Of a stretch of 64,000 bases of DNA, positions 48,256-56,001 are shown in pieces. Source of the DNA: Olsenella timonensis (GTDB lineage Bacteria > Actinomycetota > Coriobacteriia > Coriobacteriales > Atopobiaceae); the NCBI RefSeq assembly GCF_900119915.1, contig NZ_LT635455.1:1798001-1862000 (forward strand), read 5' to 3'. The notes below the pieces were generated by a model, which was not told the DNA's origin, ran no database searches, and worked only from the letters and a program-made list of their open reading frames with translations. The number at the start of each line of letters is the position of its first letter. The stretch's first letter is position 1. Position numbers and translations under genes: made by a program.

Positions 48256-48993
48256 CTATGCCGTCGTTTTTCCCGCCGCACCCGCACGTTGCCTCAGACG
48301 TGCAAACGACCCTTTGCCCAGGGCAAGCTCCACAGGCACGCCGTTTTCCGCCTCGCTTAGGAAGCGCGCGAGCGCTCGGACGAGAAGCGCCCGCTCCCCA
48401 CCGCCCCCCTCTTCGCTCAGAGAAGCCAGCATCTCCTCGATGTCGTGCTCGCCAATTTGCCCCCGCCCATCTCGAACAGCAGCCGTCAGGCTGCGCGCGA
48501 TTTCCCCGAGACGCAATTCAACCTGCTCACGCTGCGCAGTCGACACATGAAGCTCGTGTGCCGCAGCGTCGGCAGCGCGGCGCGCACTCGCAGCGAGCTC
48601 GCACCCCATCAAGGCATAGAGCCGCTGTTCAGGGACGCTGGAAGTCGCAGCCTCCTCAAGCCGCTCGAGACCAGCAAGCTGCTCGTCGAGGGTGGCTCGG
48701 CGCGCGCTCAAGACGTGAGCCCGCTCCCTGAGAAAGCCAACGAACTCGTTGTTCTTCTCGGTTAAGCTCAAGACAACTGGGCCGAGCTCGGCTGGCGTAA
48801 ACCCGATCTTCGTGAGCTGCCGCACTAGGTAGAACGCCAGGAGGTCGCCCTCGTCAAAGCGCGAATAGCCTGGCTTCATCACAGCTGGCTCCCAGAAGCC
48901 AAGGCCGTCGCGGCTCGTGTTCTGGTTGCACAAATCTTGTATGGTGTGCCTCCCAAGCCCCGTGAGCTGCTCGACCTCGGATCGTCTCCACAT
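48256..48993 (-). CDS. MerR-like regulator with long coiled coil
   Basis: This 245-residue protein has an N-terminal MerR-type winged helix (MWRRSEVEQLTGLGRHTIQD, then VMKPGYSRFDEGDLLAFYLV), followed by helical segments with Glu/Arg/Leu heptads. No effector-binding motif is seen. ATG 48993 follows GGGGAGG. It probably forms one operon with the lipoprotein gene. Confidence 0.75.
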   Translation of the reverse strand: MWRRSEVEQLTGLGRHTIQDLCNQNTSRDGLGFWEPAVMKPGYSRFDEGDLLAFYLVRQLTKIGFTPAELGPVVLSLTEKNNEFVGFLRERAHVLSARRATLDEQLAGLERLEEAATSSVPEQRLYALMGCELAASARRAADAAAHELHVSTAQREQVELRLGEIARSLTAAVRDGRGQIGEHDIEEMLASLSEEGGGGERALLVRALARFLSEAENGVPVELALGKGSFARLRQRAGAAGKTTA

Positions 48994-49021
48994 TGGCACC
49001 TCCCCTCTGCCACATGCTGTA

Positions 49022-49040
49022 CCGCCCGGAAGCCGGGCGG
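49022..49040. terminator. GC hairpin upstream of the MerR-like gene
   Basis: CCGCCCGG-AAG-CCGGGCGG is a perfect 8-bp stem. It lies between the membrane gene ending at 49187 and the MerR-like start at 48993; a U-tract is missing. The remaining 49041-49186 shows no gene. Confidence 0.4.
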
Positions 49041-49186
49041 CAAGACGCGGGTTATGAGGTTTCCCAGCGTTCCTTGCGCCCAAATGACCCGTCATTCGTT
49101 CCCCTCTCAATCGCTGGCCCGGCCAGTCCGGACCATCCGCAAGAGGGGCTGCGTTTTTCGCGAATCAGTGAGAGGAACCCGCGGCG

Positions 49187-49714
49187 TTACGACTTTCTCG
49201 CCTGGCGGCGGAGGACGATCTGCCAAATCGCGCAGGCAATCACTGCCACCCCGGAGGCCAGGTACACCCATCGCGCGACGCCCCAGTCATAGGTGTCACT
49301 CGGGAGGACGCCACGGTCCTCGAAGTCCCAGCTCAACAGAGACGTCACCCCTAGGGTGACTACGGAGAAAACAATTGCGGGCACGGGCTTTCTCAGCGAC
49401 GAGAAGAGCAGTGTAAGGGTGCCGAGGACCGCCGGCGCAACCGTAAGCGGTACGTATACCGCGACAAAGGCCTCCGGTGCCGCGTTGAGGTAGATGCGCA
49501 CGTACTCCAGGAGAGATATGTCCGCCAGCTCCTCGTTGGCAACACCGAAGGGATTCTCGGACAGCTGACCCAGCACCGCACGGTACTCCTCGACGGCAGA
49601 GGCGTACGGCAGGAAGAAGGCGGCGACCAGCAGGGCGGCAAACACAATGGTCAGCACGGTCGCAATGGTTCCAAGCTGACCGCTTGTAGTCATGCTCTTG
49701 TTCTTCTCGCCCAT
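49187..49714 (-). CDS. Four-helix membrane protein, unknown function
   Basis: This 175-residue protein has four membrane helices (about 14-36, 82-104, 111-130 and 145-165) and an extracellular loop between the first two. It starts MGEKNKSMTT, whose codons include the complement of the TTCTCGCC motif. No family is recognised. It closes the accessory-looking stretch next to the kinase gene. Confidence 0.7.
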   Translation of the reverse strand: MGEKNKSMTTSGQLGTIATVLTIVFAALLVAAFFLPYASAVEEYRAVLGQLSENPFGVANEELADISLLEYVRIYLNAAPEAFVAVYVPLTVAPAVLGTLTLLFSSLRKPVPAIVFSVVTLGVTSLLSWDFEDRGVLPSDTYDWGVARWVYLASGVAVIACAIWQIVLRRQARKS

Positions 49715-49816
49715 TCAAGCTCCTTTCAGAGGGTGTCTTCCATTCTGAAAAGGAGCCGAGGGTATTTCCTCAGTTGGGTACTGAATCACGCAAGCAGCGT
49801 CCCGTGCACGCGCGTG

Positions 49817-51469
49817 CTACCACTGCGCGGCGTATACCTCGAGGTCGGCATAGTCGTCGGGCGCGCCGATCATCAGGACCTCAAACGAGGTCGTTTGACC
49901 GACCGACGGTCTGCTGGCATAACCCGTGCTTCCGTACACGATGGCACCCGACTCGTCTCGCAGCACTGCGGTGAGGGACACCTGGCCAAGGTCGTCTTCG
50001 TCGCCGATGCGCTCCGTGGTGACCTCGCCCACGACCTTTATTCCACCCAGGCCATCGGACACCGCACGCACGCCCGAGACCGAGAAGGCCGAGGTCGTGT
50101 CCTCCTCGGAGCCGAGGAAATAGTCGGGCGGATTGATAGGTGTGAACTCGACCTCCGCGGGCGCCGTCCCGTTGCCCGCCTGGAAGCCGAAGTACCTCGT
50201 CCCGCCGGCAGGGATACCAGAGACGTACTGCTCCTGCGAGAAGAGCACCCGGCCGTCCTCGTCGCGCCCCGTGATGGTCACGCCGGGATAGTCCACCTGC
50301 ACGCCACCGTTGTTCCTCAGCGCGAAGGCGTAGTTGACGTACCCGCCCGAGTCCACGGACCAGCCGGACTCCACGATCTCGAGCGGGTTCTCGTCGGTGA
50401 CGGGGGCCGCCGTGCCGTCGGTGCCGCCGGCGTCGCCCGCGTCGTCCTCCGACTCCGAAAGCGGTTGCGTCTGCGCCGGCTCGTCAGCGACCGGAGCGTC
50501 CGCGTCCCCCTCGCCCCGACCGAGCGTCGTCGCAACAACGAGCGCCATGGCCACCACAAAGCAGGCCGCCGCCATCACGGCGAAGAGAGCCTTGACCCAG
50601 TTGCGGCGCGCCGGGAGCCCCGGCTCGGGCGCCTGAGACGCCTCGGGCGCGGGCGCCGCCTGCGGCGTCTCGTCCTTCTCGGCCGTCGGCGCAGCCGCGT
50701 CCGCCACCTCCGCCCCCAGCGCGCGGGCAAGCTCCGCCGCGCTCTGGTAGCGCGCGCTGGGCTCGAAGGCGCTCGCGCGCTCCACGACGGCTCGCATCCG
50801 CGGCGACACGATCTTCTCGTCTGCGAGGGCCTGCTCGTACTCGGCGGCGTCCGGCATCTCGGGGCGAACGCCCGTGAGCAGGTAGCCCAGCACGCGCCCG
50901 AGGGAGTAGACGTCGGTGCGGGCGTCGGTCTGGGCAAAGCCGTGCTGCTCGGGCGCCGCAAAGCCGGGCGTGCCGAGCTGCGTGGTGTCGTGCGTGGCAC
51001 CCTCGGCCCTGAAGCGCGCGATGCCCAGGTCGATGAGGTGCGCGCCGTCCGCCGCCACGATCACGTTGGTCGGCGAGATGTCCCGGTGGATGATGCCGTG
51101 CGCGTGGAGTGCCGCAGCCGCCTCGCAGAGCTGGGCCACCAGACGCGCCGCGTCCTTCTCGGCAAGGCGCCCGCGCGCGGACAGGAGCTGCTCCAGGTTC
51201 TCGCCGGGAACGAAGTCGCACACCACCACGAACTCGTCCGGCATCTCGTAGGTGGCAATCACGCGAGGCAGGCGCGCGCAGTCGCACTCGGCGAGGGTAC
51301 CCCACACGCCTCGGCGCGCCAGCCTGGACGGTATGCGCTTGCGGACGAACGGGCCCGACTCCCCCAGCGCCACAATCTCGGTCACGCCGCCCGCCCCACG
51401 GGCGAGCACGCGGTCCACGCGATAGGCGTCGTCAAGATCCATGGCATGCATAATTTGCTCGTCGTCCAC
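49817..51469 (-). CDS. Membrane Ser/Thr protein kinase with extracellular beta (FxLYD-like) region
   Basis: The 550-residue protein has a cytoplasmic Hanks-type kinase domain (about 15-255): RKR with the ATP Lys near 44, HRDISPTN (129-136) and DLG (147-149) in place of DFG, then GTPGFAAPEQ. The catalytic-loop Lys is Ser, as in a subset of bacterial kinases. A Pro/Ala-rich linker and one membrane helix (about 292-315) lead to an extracellular region with ESGWSVDSGGYVNYAFALRN, typical of FxLYD-like domains, instead of PASTA repeats. The start is GTG 51469 or ATG 51451. The HTH partner gene lies just upstream. Confidence 0.85.
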   Translation of the reverse strand: MDDEQIMHAMDLDDAYRVDRVLARGAGGVTEIVALGESGPFVRKRIPSRLARRGVWGTLAECDCARLPRVIATYEMPDEFVVVCDFVPGENLEQLLSARGRLAEKDAARLVAQLCEAAAALHAHGIIHRDISPTNVIVAADGAHLIDLGIARFRAEGATHDTTQLGTPGFAAPEQHGFAQTDARTDVYSLGRVLGYLLTGVRPEMPDAAEYEQALADEKIVSPRMRAVVERASAFEPSARYQSAAELARALGAEVADAAAPTAEKDETPQAAPAPEASQAPEPGLPARRNWVKALFAVMAAACFVVAMALVVATTLGRGEGDADAPVADEPAQTQPLSESEDDAGDAGGTDGTAAPVTDENPLEIVESGWSVDSGGYVNYAFALRNNGGVQVDYPGVTITGRDEDGRVLFSQEQYVSGIPAGGTRYFGFQAGNGTAPAEVEFTPINPPDYFLGSEEDTTSAFSVSGVRAVSDGLGGIKVVGEVTTERIGDEDDLGQVSLTAVLRDESGAIVYGSTGYASRPSVGQTTSFEVLMIGAPDDYADLEVYAAQW

Positions 51470-51522
51470 TCTCTGCCCGCTCTTCTCGACTTCTGGCCCT
51501 CTTCATAGAGCTTAAGTTCCGT

Positions 51523-51546
51523 TGGCAACTGAGTCCTCAGTTGCCA
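51523..51546. promoter_or_regulatory. 24-bp palindrome between the HTH gene and the kinase
   Basis: TGGCAACTGAG-TC-CTCAGTTGCCA has perfect 11-base arms. It lies 19 bases after the HTH stop and about 55 bases before the kinase start, so it could be a terminator or a binding site in the kinase promoter. Confidence 0.55.
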
Positions 51547-51564
51547 GCTGAACTGCCGACGGGC

Positions 51565-52008
51565 CTAGGTGAGCGGACCGGTGTTCTTGAAGAGGGTGTC
51601 CTCGTCCAGGCGAAAGAGCTCGTCGTCGGTCTCTTGGCGAGACATGCCGTGCTCTATGCACCAGATGATGATGGCGTCGCGGCGCGTCTTGGGCCAGAGC
51701 TCCGAGACGCCAGCCAGGCGCATTATCCGCTGCGTCTCGCGCAGGGTGCAGCCCATGCCAAGAGACAGCATGATGGCCCTGTCACGCCCGGGCTTGCTCT
51801 TGCCGCCAAAGATGTCGTAGCCCTGGGTCTGGTTGATGCCGCAGGCTCTGAAGATCGCGGAGCGCTTGAGGCCCTTCTCGATGCGCAGCTCGTTCAGGTA
51901 GTCGGACAGCGTGCGGTCGATCGTGACGCCCTCGTCGAGGTAGGCCTCCGGGCGGGCGGACGCGCGCAGACGATTGAGCAGCTCTTCTGTCAGACGCTCC
52001 TCTGCCAT
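51565..52008 (-). CDS. Helix-turn-helix protein paired with the Ser/Thr kinase
   Basis: This 147-residue protein has LSDYLNELRIEKGLKRSAIF, GINQTQGYDIFGGKSKPGRD and KTRRDAIIIWCIEHGMS. This pattern belongs to a Lambda-repressor-like family commonly encoded beside Hanks-type kinases in Firmicutes and related bacteria. It probably is a regulator or kinase substrate (inferred from neighbourhood). It lies between metA and the kinase on the same strand. Confidence 0.8.
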   Translation of the reverse strand: MAEERLTEELLNRLRASARPEAYLDEGVTIDRTLSDYLNELRIEKGLKRSAIFRACGINQTQGYDIFGGKSKPGRDRAIMLSLGMGCTLRETQRIMRLAGVSELWPKTRRDAIIIWCIEHGMSRQETDDELFRLDEDTLFKNTGPLT

Positions 52009-52020
52009 GACCTTCTCGTC

Positions 52021-52995
52021 CTAGAACTTGTCCACGTGGCCGGTCGCGGCCGTGCTCCGCGCGCGCAGCTCGGCGATTGCGGACGGGATCTCGTCGAGGT
52101 CGTACGGCGTCATCTGATAGACCCAGTTGAGCCAGTTGCGATAGAGCAGGTTGGCGTGGGCGCGCCAGGTGAAGAGCGGCTGCCGCTCGGGATCGTCGTC
52201 CGGGAAGTAGTTCTCGGGCACGCGGATGGGCAGGCCCTTGTGGAAGTCGCGCCAGAACTCGTCGGCCAGGGTGTCGCGGCCGTACTCAAAGTGGCCGGTC
52301 ACGTAGACCTCGTGGAAGTCGCGCGTGGCCAGAAGAGACGGCCCGCTCGTGAAGCCCTCGGAGAGTGTGCAGAGCTCGGGGTGCTCGGCCAGCGCGCCGG
52401 TGTCGATAGCGGCGTGACGGCTGTGCGGCATGTAGTGAACCTCGTCAAAGCCGTTGGTGAGGAAGCTATACTCGTCGCAGAGGCGCTGCTTGAACACGCC
52501 GAAGAGCTTGGCGCCGAGCTGGCGCTTGGGGATCTGGTAGAGATGCCACAGCGCGCCGAGCGCGCCCCAGCAGAGGAACATCGTGGAGAACACGTGCTCC
52601 TGGCTCCAGTCCACGATCTCGCAGAACTCGTCCCAGTAGTCGACCTCCTCGTACTCGAGGTGCTCGACGGGCGCGCCGGTGATGATGAGGCCGTCGTAGT
52701 TCTTGTCGCGGAAGGAGTCGAACGTGTCGTAGAACTTGACCAGGTGGTCCTGCGAGACGTGCGTGGACTCGTGGGTGGAGACGCGCATGAAGTCGCAGCT
52801 CACCTGCAGCGGGGACTTGGAGATGAGGCGCAGGATCTGGGTCTCGGTCTCGATCTTGGTGGGCATGAGGTTGAGAATCGCCACGCGCAGGGGGCGGATC
52901 TCCTGGTGGCTGGCCACCTCCTCCTCGAGGGCGAAGATGCGCTCCTGCTGGAGGATCGTCTTGGCGGGCAGGCCGTCGGGGATGTTGATGGGCAT
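52021..52995 (-). CDS. metA: Homoserine O-acyltransferase (MetA family), predicted acetyl-specific
   Basis: It activates homoserine for methionine synthesis. The 324-residue product has the catalytic Cys142 in FLCWGALGALW, NLMPTKIETE and the conserved GHFEYG. Residue 111 is Glu (TGAPVEHLEY); in this family Glu111 marks acetyl-CoA use and Gly111 succinyl-CoA use, so the product is predicted to be O-acetylhomoserine. ATG 52995 follows CGGAG; a TATACT -10 lies at 53027-53032. The leader is about 30 bases, with no room for a SAM riboswitch. Confidence 0.93.
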   Translation of the reverse strand: MPINIPDGLPAKTILQQERIFALEEEVASHQEIRPLRVAILNLMPTKIETETQILRLISKSPLQVSCDFMRVSTHESTHVSQDHLVKFYDTFDSFRDKNYDGLIITGAPVEHLEYEEVDYWDEFCEIVDWSQEHVFSTMFLCWGALGALWHLYQIPKRQLGAKLFGVFKQRLCDEYSFLTNGFDEVHYMPHSRHAAIDTGALAEHPELCTLSEGFTSGPSLLATRDFHEVYVTGHFEYGRDTLADEFWRDFHKGLPIRVPENYFPDDDPERQPLFTWRAHANLLYRNWLNWVYQMTPYDLDEIPSAIAELRARSTAATGHVDKF

Positions 52996-53062
52996 GCGGA
53001 CTCCGTTTCTGCGGCTCGACCCGTTCAGTATACGGCGCGCAGGGGCCGACACGGCCGTTCGA

Positions 53063-53190
53063 CATTATCTGGGTACTTTTTGCGTGAGTCCCCGAGTAGA
53101 GAGAGCGGGCGTCGCAATGTTTCCGCAGGTAGATAAATGCTACCGACAGAGCCGTACTTCGAGCCGCCGCAGAAAAGTACCCAGATAATG
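53063..53190. repeat. 128-bp element with terminal inverted repeats
   Basis: Outer arms CATTATCTGGGTACTTTT and its complement match perfectly over 18 bases and extend with GCG/CGC. The ~80-bp centre has no coding potential. It lies between the divergent metA and DEAD-box genes. It looks like a miniature mobile element or a large hairpin; no clear target-site duplication was seen. Confidence 0.75.
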
Positions 53191-53245
53191 AACTCGTTGC
53201 CAACGGGGCGCACGTCGACAAAGGCGCCGAGGGAATCACATGCAC

Positions 53246-53251
53246 TATACT
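53246..53251 (+). promoter_or_regulatory. -10 element for a leaderless helicase transcript
   Basis: TATACT ends seven bases before the ATG at 53259 and no Shine-Dalgarno precedes the start, so the mRNA probably begins at or next to the ATG. No convincing -35 was seen. Confidence 0.45.
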
Positions 53252-53258
53252 TGCGAAT

Positions 53259-54521
53259 ATGACTACTACATTTGCCGAGCTCGGGCTCAACGAGCAGATT
53301 CTCGCCGGGGTGGACGCCCTCGGCTTCACCACGCCGACCCCCGTCCAGGAGCAGGCGATTCCCGTGGTGCTCACGGGTCGCGACATCGTCGCCTCGGCGC
53401 AGACGGGCACGGGAAAGACCGCTGCCTTCGCGCTGCCCGCGCTGCAGCTCGTCGCAGGCGAGGTGGGCAGGGGCCCGCACGCGCTCGTGGTCACGCCCAC
53501 GCGCGAGCTGGCGGCGCAGATTGAGGGCGTCGTCTCCGTCGTCTGCGAGAAGACCGGCCAGCGCGCGGTCATCGTCATGGGCGGCACCAAGTTCGACCGC
53601 CAGATCAGGGAGCTCGAGCGCGGGTGCGACCTGCTCGTGGCGACCCCCGGGCGCCTCATCGACCTCATGGAGCACAACCACGTGAGCCTCTCGCAGGTCA
53701 AGGTCCTCGTGCTCGACGAGGCGGACCGCATGCTCGACATGGGCTTCTGGCCGAGCGTACGTCGCATCATGCACGCGCTGCCCGAGCGCCACCAGACGCT
53801 GCTCTTCTCGGCCACCATCCCTCCCTCAATCAAGTCCACGATCGACGCGCTGCTCACCGACCCCGCCACCGTGGAGATCGCGCGCGTGGGTGAGACCGCC
53901 GATACCGTGGAGGAGCACCTCTGCCCCGTCACCCAGGGACAGAAGGCCGAGCTTCTGCGCGCCCTGCTGGACACCGGCGGCGCCGCGGGCGAGCGGCCCG
54001 AGCGCGTGCTGGTCTTCTGCCGCACCAAGCAGCGGGTGGACGACGTCTCAAAGACGCTCAAGAACGGCGGCGTTCGCGTGGACGTCATGCACGCCGACCG
54101 CCCGCAGCAGGCCCGGGCGCGAGCGCTCGAGCGCTTCCGGGACGGCAAGGTGCAGGTCCTCGTGGCGACCGACGTGATGAGCCGCGGCATAGACGTCTCG
54201 GGCATCGATGCCGTGGTCAACTTTGACGTTCCCATGGACCCGGAGGACTACGTGCACCGCATCGGCCGCACGGGGCGCGCCGGCGCCACCGGCCATGCCT
54301 ACACCTTCGTTGCGCCCGACGAGATCAGCCCCCTGCGCGAGATCGAGTACTTTACCAAGAAGCTCGTGCCCGTATGGGACCTTCCCGGGTTTGACTACGA
54401 CCCCGGGCGCATCGTGCCTCAGGCGGGGCGTCCGACCAAGCGCTCCACGCGCACGATGTTCTCCGGCTCTCGCGGCCGCGGACGCGGCATCGGCGGCGGA
54501 CGCTACGGACGCCACTACTAG
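53259..54521 (+). CDS. DEAD-box ATP-dependent RNA helicase (RhlE-like)
   Basis: This 420-residue helicase has the full motif set: Q motif FTTPTPVQEQAIP, AQTGTGKT, PTRELAAQ, TPGRLIDL, DEAD (VLDEADRMLDMGF), SATI, ATDVMSRGIDV and HRIGRTGRAG. A short Arg/Gly tail (SRGRGRGIGGGRYG) aids RNA binding. It likely works in ribosome assembly or RNA turnover. It appears leaderless. Confidence 0.95.
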   Translation: MTTTFAELGLNEQILAGVDALGFTTPTPVQEQAIPVVLTGRDIVASAQTGTGKTAAFALPALQLVAGEVGRGPHALVVTPTRELAAQIEGVVSVVCEKTGQRAVIVMGGTKFDRQIRELERGCDLLVATPGRLIDLMEHNHVSLSQVKVLVLDEADRMLDMGFWPSVRRIMHALPERHQTLLFSATIPPSIKSTIDALLTDPATVEIARVGETADTVEEHLCPVTQGQKAELLRALLDTGGAAGERPERVLVFCRTKQRVDDVSKTLKNGGVRVDVMHADRPQQARARALERFRDGKVQVLVATDVMSRGIDVSGIDAVVNFDVPMDPEDYVHRIGRTGRAGATGHAYTFVAPDEISPLREIEYFTKKLVPVWDLPGFDYDPGRIVPQAGRPTKRSTRTMFSGSRGRGRGIGGGRYGRHY

Positions 54522-54529
54522 CCCGCCTT

Positions 54530-54605
54530 CCAAAGGGGTCGGGTCCCTTTTAGCAGAAGCTTTTGATATCAAATTGTTCTGATAAAAGGGACCCGACCCC
54601 TTTGG
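54530..54605. repeat. 76-bp palindromic repeat, family H copy 1
   Basis: CCAAAGGGGTCGGGTCCC and its complement form the outer arms; the centre is the palindrome TTTGATATCAAA. A second 76-bp copy with the same layout lies at 62861-62936. It sits between the helicase and rlmI and touches the tandem duplication at the rlmI start. Confidence 0.9.
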
Positions 54606-54654
54606 TATGAAGGAGCAGCATGAAGCATTTGGTATGAAGGAGCAGCATGAAGCA
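54601..54654 (+). repeat. 27-bp tandem duplication covering the rlmI ribosome site and start
   Basis: Two perfect 27-base copies (54601-54627 and 54628-54654), each with AAGGAG and an ATG. The upstream ATG (54620) opens only a five-codon frame (MKHLV) ending in TGA at 54635-54637. The downstream ATG (54647) starts rlmI. Confidence 0.9.
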
Positions 54655-55909
54655 GGCACGGCCCTACCCTCGTGTCATGGTCACGCGCAAGGCGGCGCGC
54701 TCGCTGGCCGGCGGACACCCGTGGGTCTTCGAGGGCGAGATCATTTCCGCCGAGCCCGCCGAGAACGGCGCAATCGTGGACGTCTTCGAGGAGAACGGCA
54801 CCTGGCAGGGTGCGGGCCTGCTCTCGCAGGAGTCCAAAATCCGCGTCCGCGTGGTGAGCCGCAACGCCAACGACCGCTTTGACGACGCCTTCTGGTCGCG
54901 CCGCGTCGCGTGGGCCTGGCAGCACCGCCGCGTCGCGATGGGCGGTCGCGGCCTGCCCGGTGCCGAGCCGGACACCACCTGCTGCCGCGTGGTCTTCTCC
55001 GAGGCGGACGGCCTGCCCGGCCTTGTGGCCGACCGCTACGAGAACGTGCTGGTCACGCAGGTTGGCACCGTGGGCATGGAGCGCCTGCGTCCCGTCGTGT
55101 ACCGCGCGCTCGTGGACGCGCTCGCTGCGGACGGCGAGAAGATCGACGCGATCTTCGAGCGCAACGACGGAGCCTCGCGCGCCAAGGAGGGCCTGCCGCA
55201 GTACAAGGGCTGGTGGGACGGCCTGCCCGCGCCAAAGACCGCGCGCCTCGTGGTGTGCGAGAACGGTCTGCGCTTTGACCTCGACCTCGAGAACAGCCAG
55301 AAGACCGGCTTCTTCCTCGACCAGAAGTACAACCGCCGCGCCGTGCGCGAGATCGCGGGCGGCCGTCGCGTGCTCGACTGCTTCTGCCACGTGGGCCCCT
55401 TCGGCCTGAACGCGGCCGCAGGTGGCGCCGAGTTCGTGCGCTGCGTTGACGTGAGCGACACCGCCATCGAGCTCGCGCGTGAGAACGCCCGCCTCAACGG
55501 TCTGGACGACCGCATGGGCTTCACCTGCGCGAACGTCCTCGACTACCTGCCCGAGCTCGCCCGCGACCGCGCCCGCCTGCGCGAGGAGGGCGGCCCGTTC
55601 GACCTCATCGTGCTGGACCCGCCCGCCTTCACCAAGAGCCGCGGCACCGTATCCCACGCCGCGCGCGGCTACCGCGAGATCAACTACCAGGCGCTGCGAC
55701 TGCTGCCTCGAGGCGGCTACCTGGCCACCTGCAGCTGCTCGCACTTCATGACGCGCGACCTTCTCGCCAAGGCGATCGCCGAGGCCGCGCACCAGGCCAA
55801 CGTGCAGCTCAAGCAGGTCGAGGAGCGTCAGCAGGCCCCCGACCACCCCATCCTCTGGGGCTTCCCCGAGAGTCACTACCTGGACTTCTTCGTCTTCCAG
55901 GTGATCTAG
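54647..55909 (+). CDS. rlmI: RlmI-type 23S rRNA methyltransferase
   Basis: This predicted SAM-dependent m5C methyltransferase for 23S rRNA (C1962 in E. coli) is 420 residues long. It has an N-terminal PUA-like domain (RKAARSLAGGHPWVFEGEI), a central EEHEE-like domain and a Rossmann domain with VLDCFCHVGPFGLNAAAGGA, VLDPPAFTKSR and the Cys in TCSCSHFM. The start is fixed by the second copy of the duplicated ribosome site. Confidence 0.92.
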   Translation: MKQARPYPRVMVTRKAARSLAGGHPWVFEGEIISAEPAENGAIVDVFEENGTWQGAGLLSQESKIRVRVVSRNANDRFDDAFWSRRVAWAWQHRRVAMGGRGLPGAEPDTTCCRVVFSEADGLPGLVADRYENVLVTQVGTVGMERLRPVVYRALVDALAADGEKIDAIFERNDGASRAKEGLPQYKGWWDGLPAPKTARLVVCENGLRFDLDLENSQKTGFFLDQKYNRRAVREIAGGRRVLDCFCHVGPFGLNAAAGGAEFVRCVDVSDTAIELARENARLNGLDDRMGFTCANVLDYLPELARDRARLREEGGPFDLIVLDPPAFTKSRGTVSHAARGYREINYQALRLLPRGGYLATCSCSHFMTRDLLAKAIAEAAHQANVQLKQVEERQQAPDHPILWGFPESHYLDFFVFQVI

Positions 55910-56001
55910 CCGCGCCGGTGCGCCGGGTTTCTCGCCCGACGGCGCCCTCCAGAGTGATAGATTTAGTGCTTGTTTGACCGCACGACCTCGGGAGTCCCGC
56001 C

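Noticed and set aside
49041-49186. Short frames in both directions between the MerR-like and four-helix genes
   Set aside because: No ribosome sites, domains or conserved-looking sequence; treated as non-coding.
52996-53062. SAM riboswitch before metA
   Set aside because: The -10 element at 53027-53032 leaves a leader of about 30 bases, far too short for a known SAM riboswitch.
53063-53190. Insertion sequence
   Set aside because: The 128-bp element has inverted ends but no transposase frame; kept only as a repeat.
54607-54882. Frame beginning with the duplicated MKEQHEA peptide
   Set aside because: It is out of frame with rlmI, runs into low-complexity Arg/Gly sequence and is best explained by the 27-bp duplication of the ribosome site.
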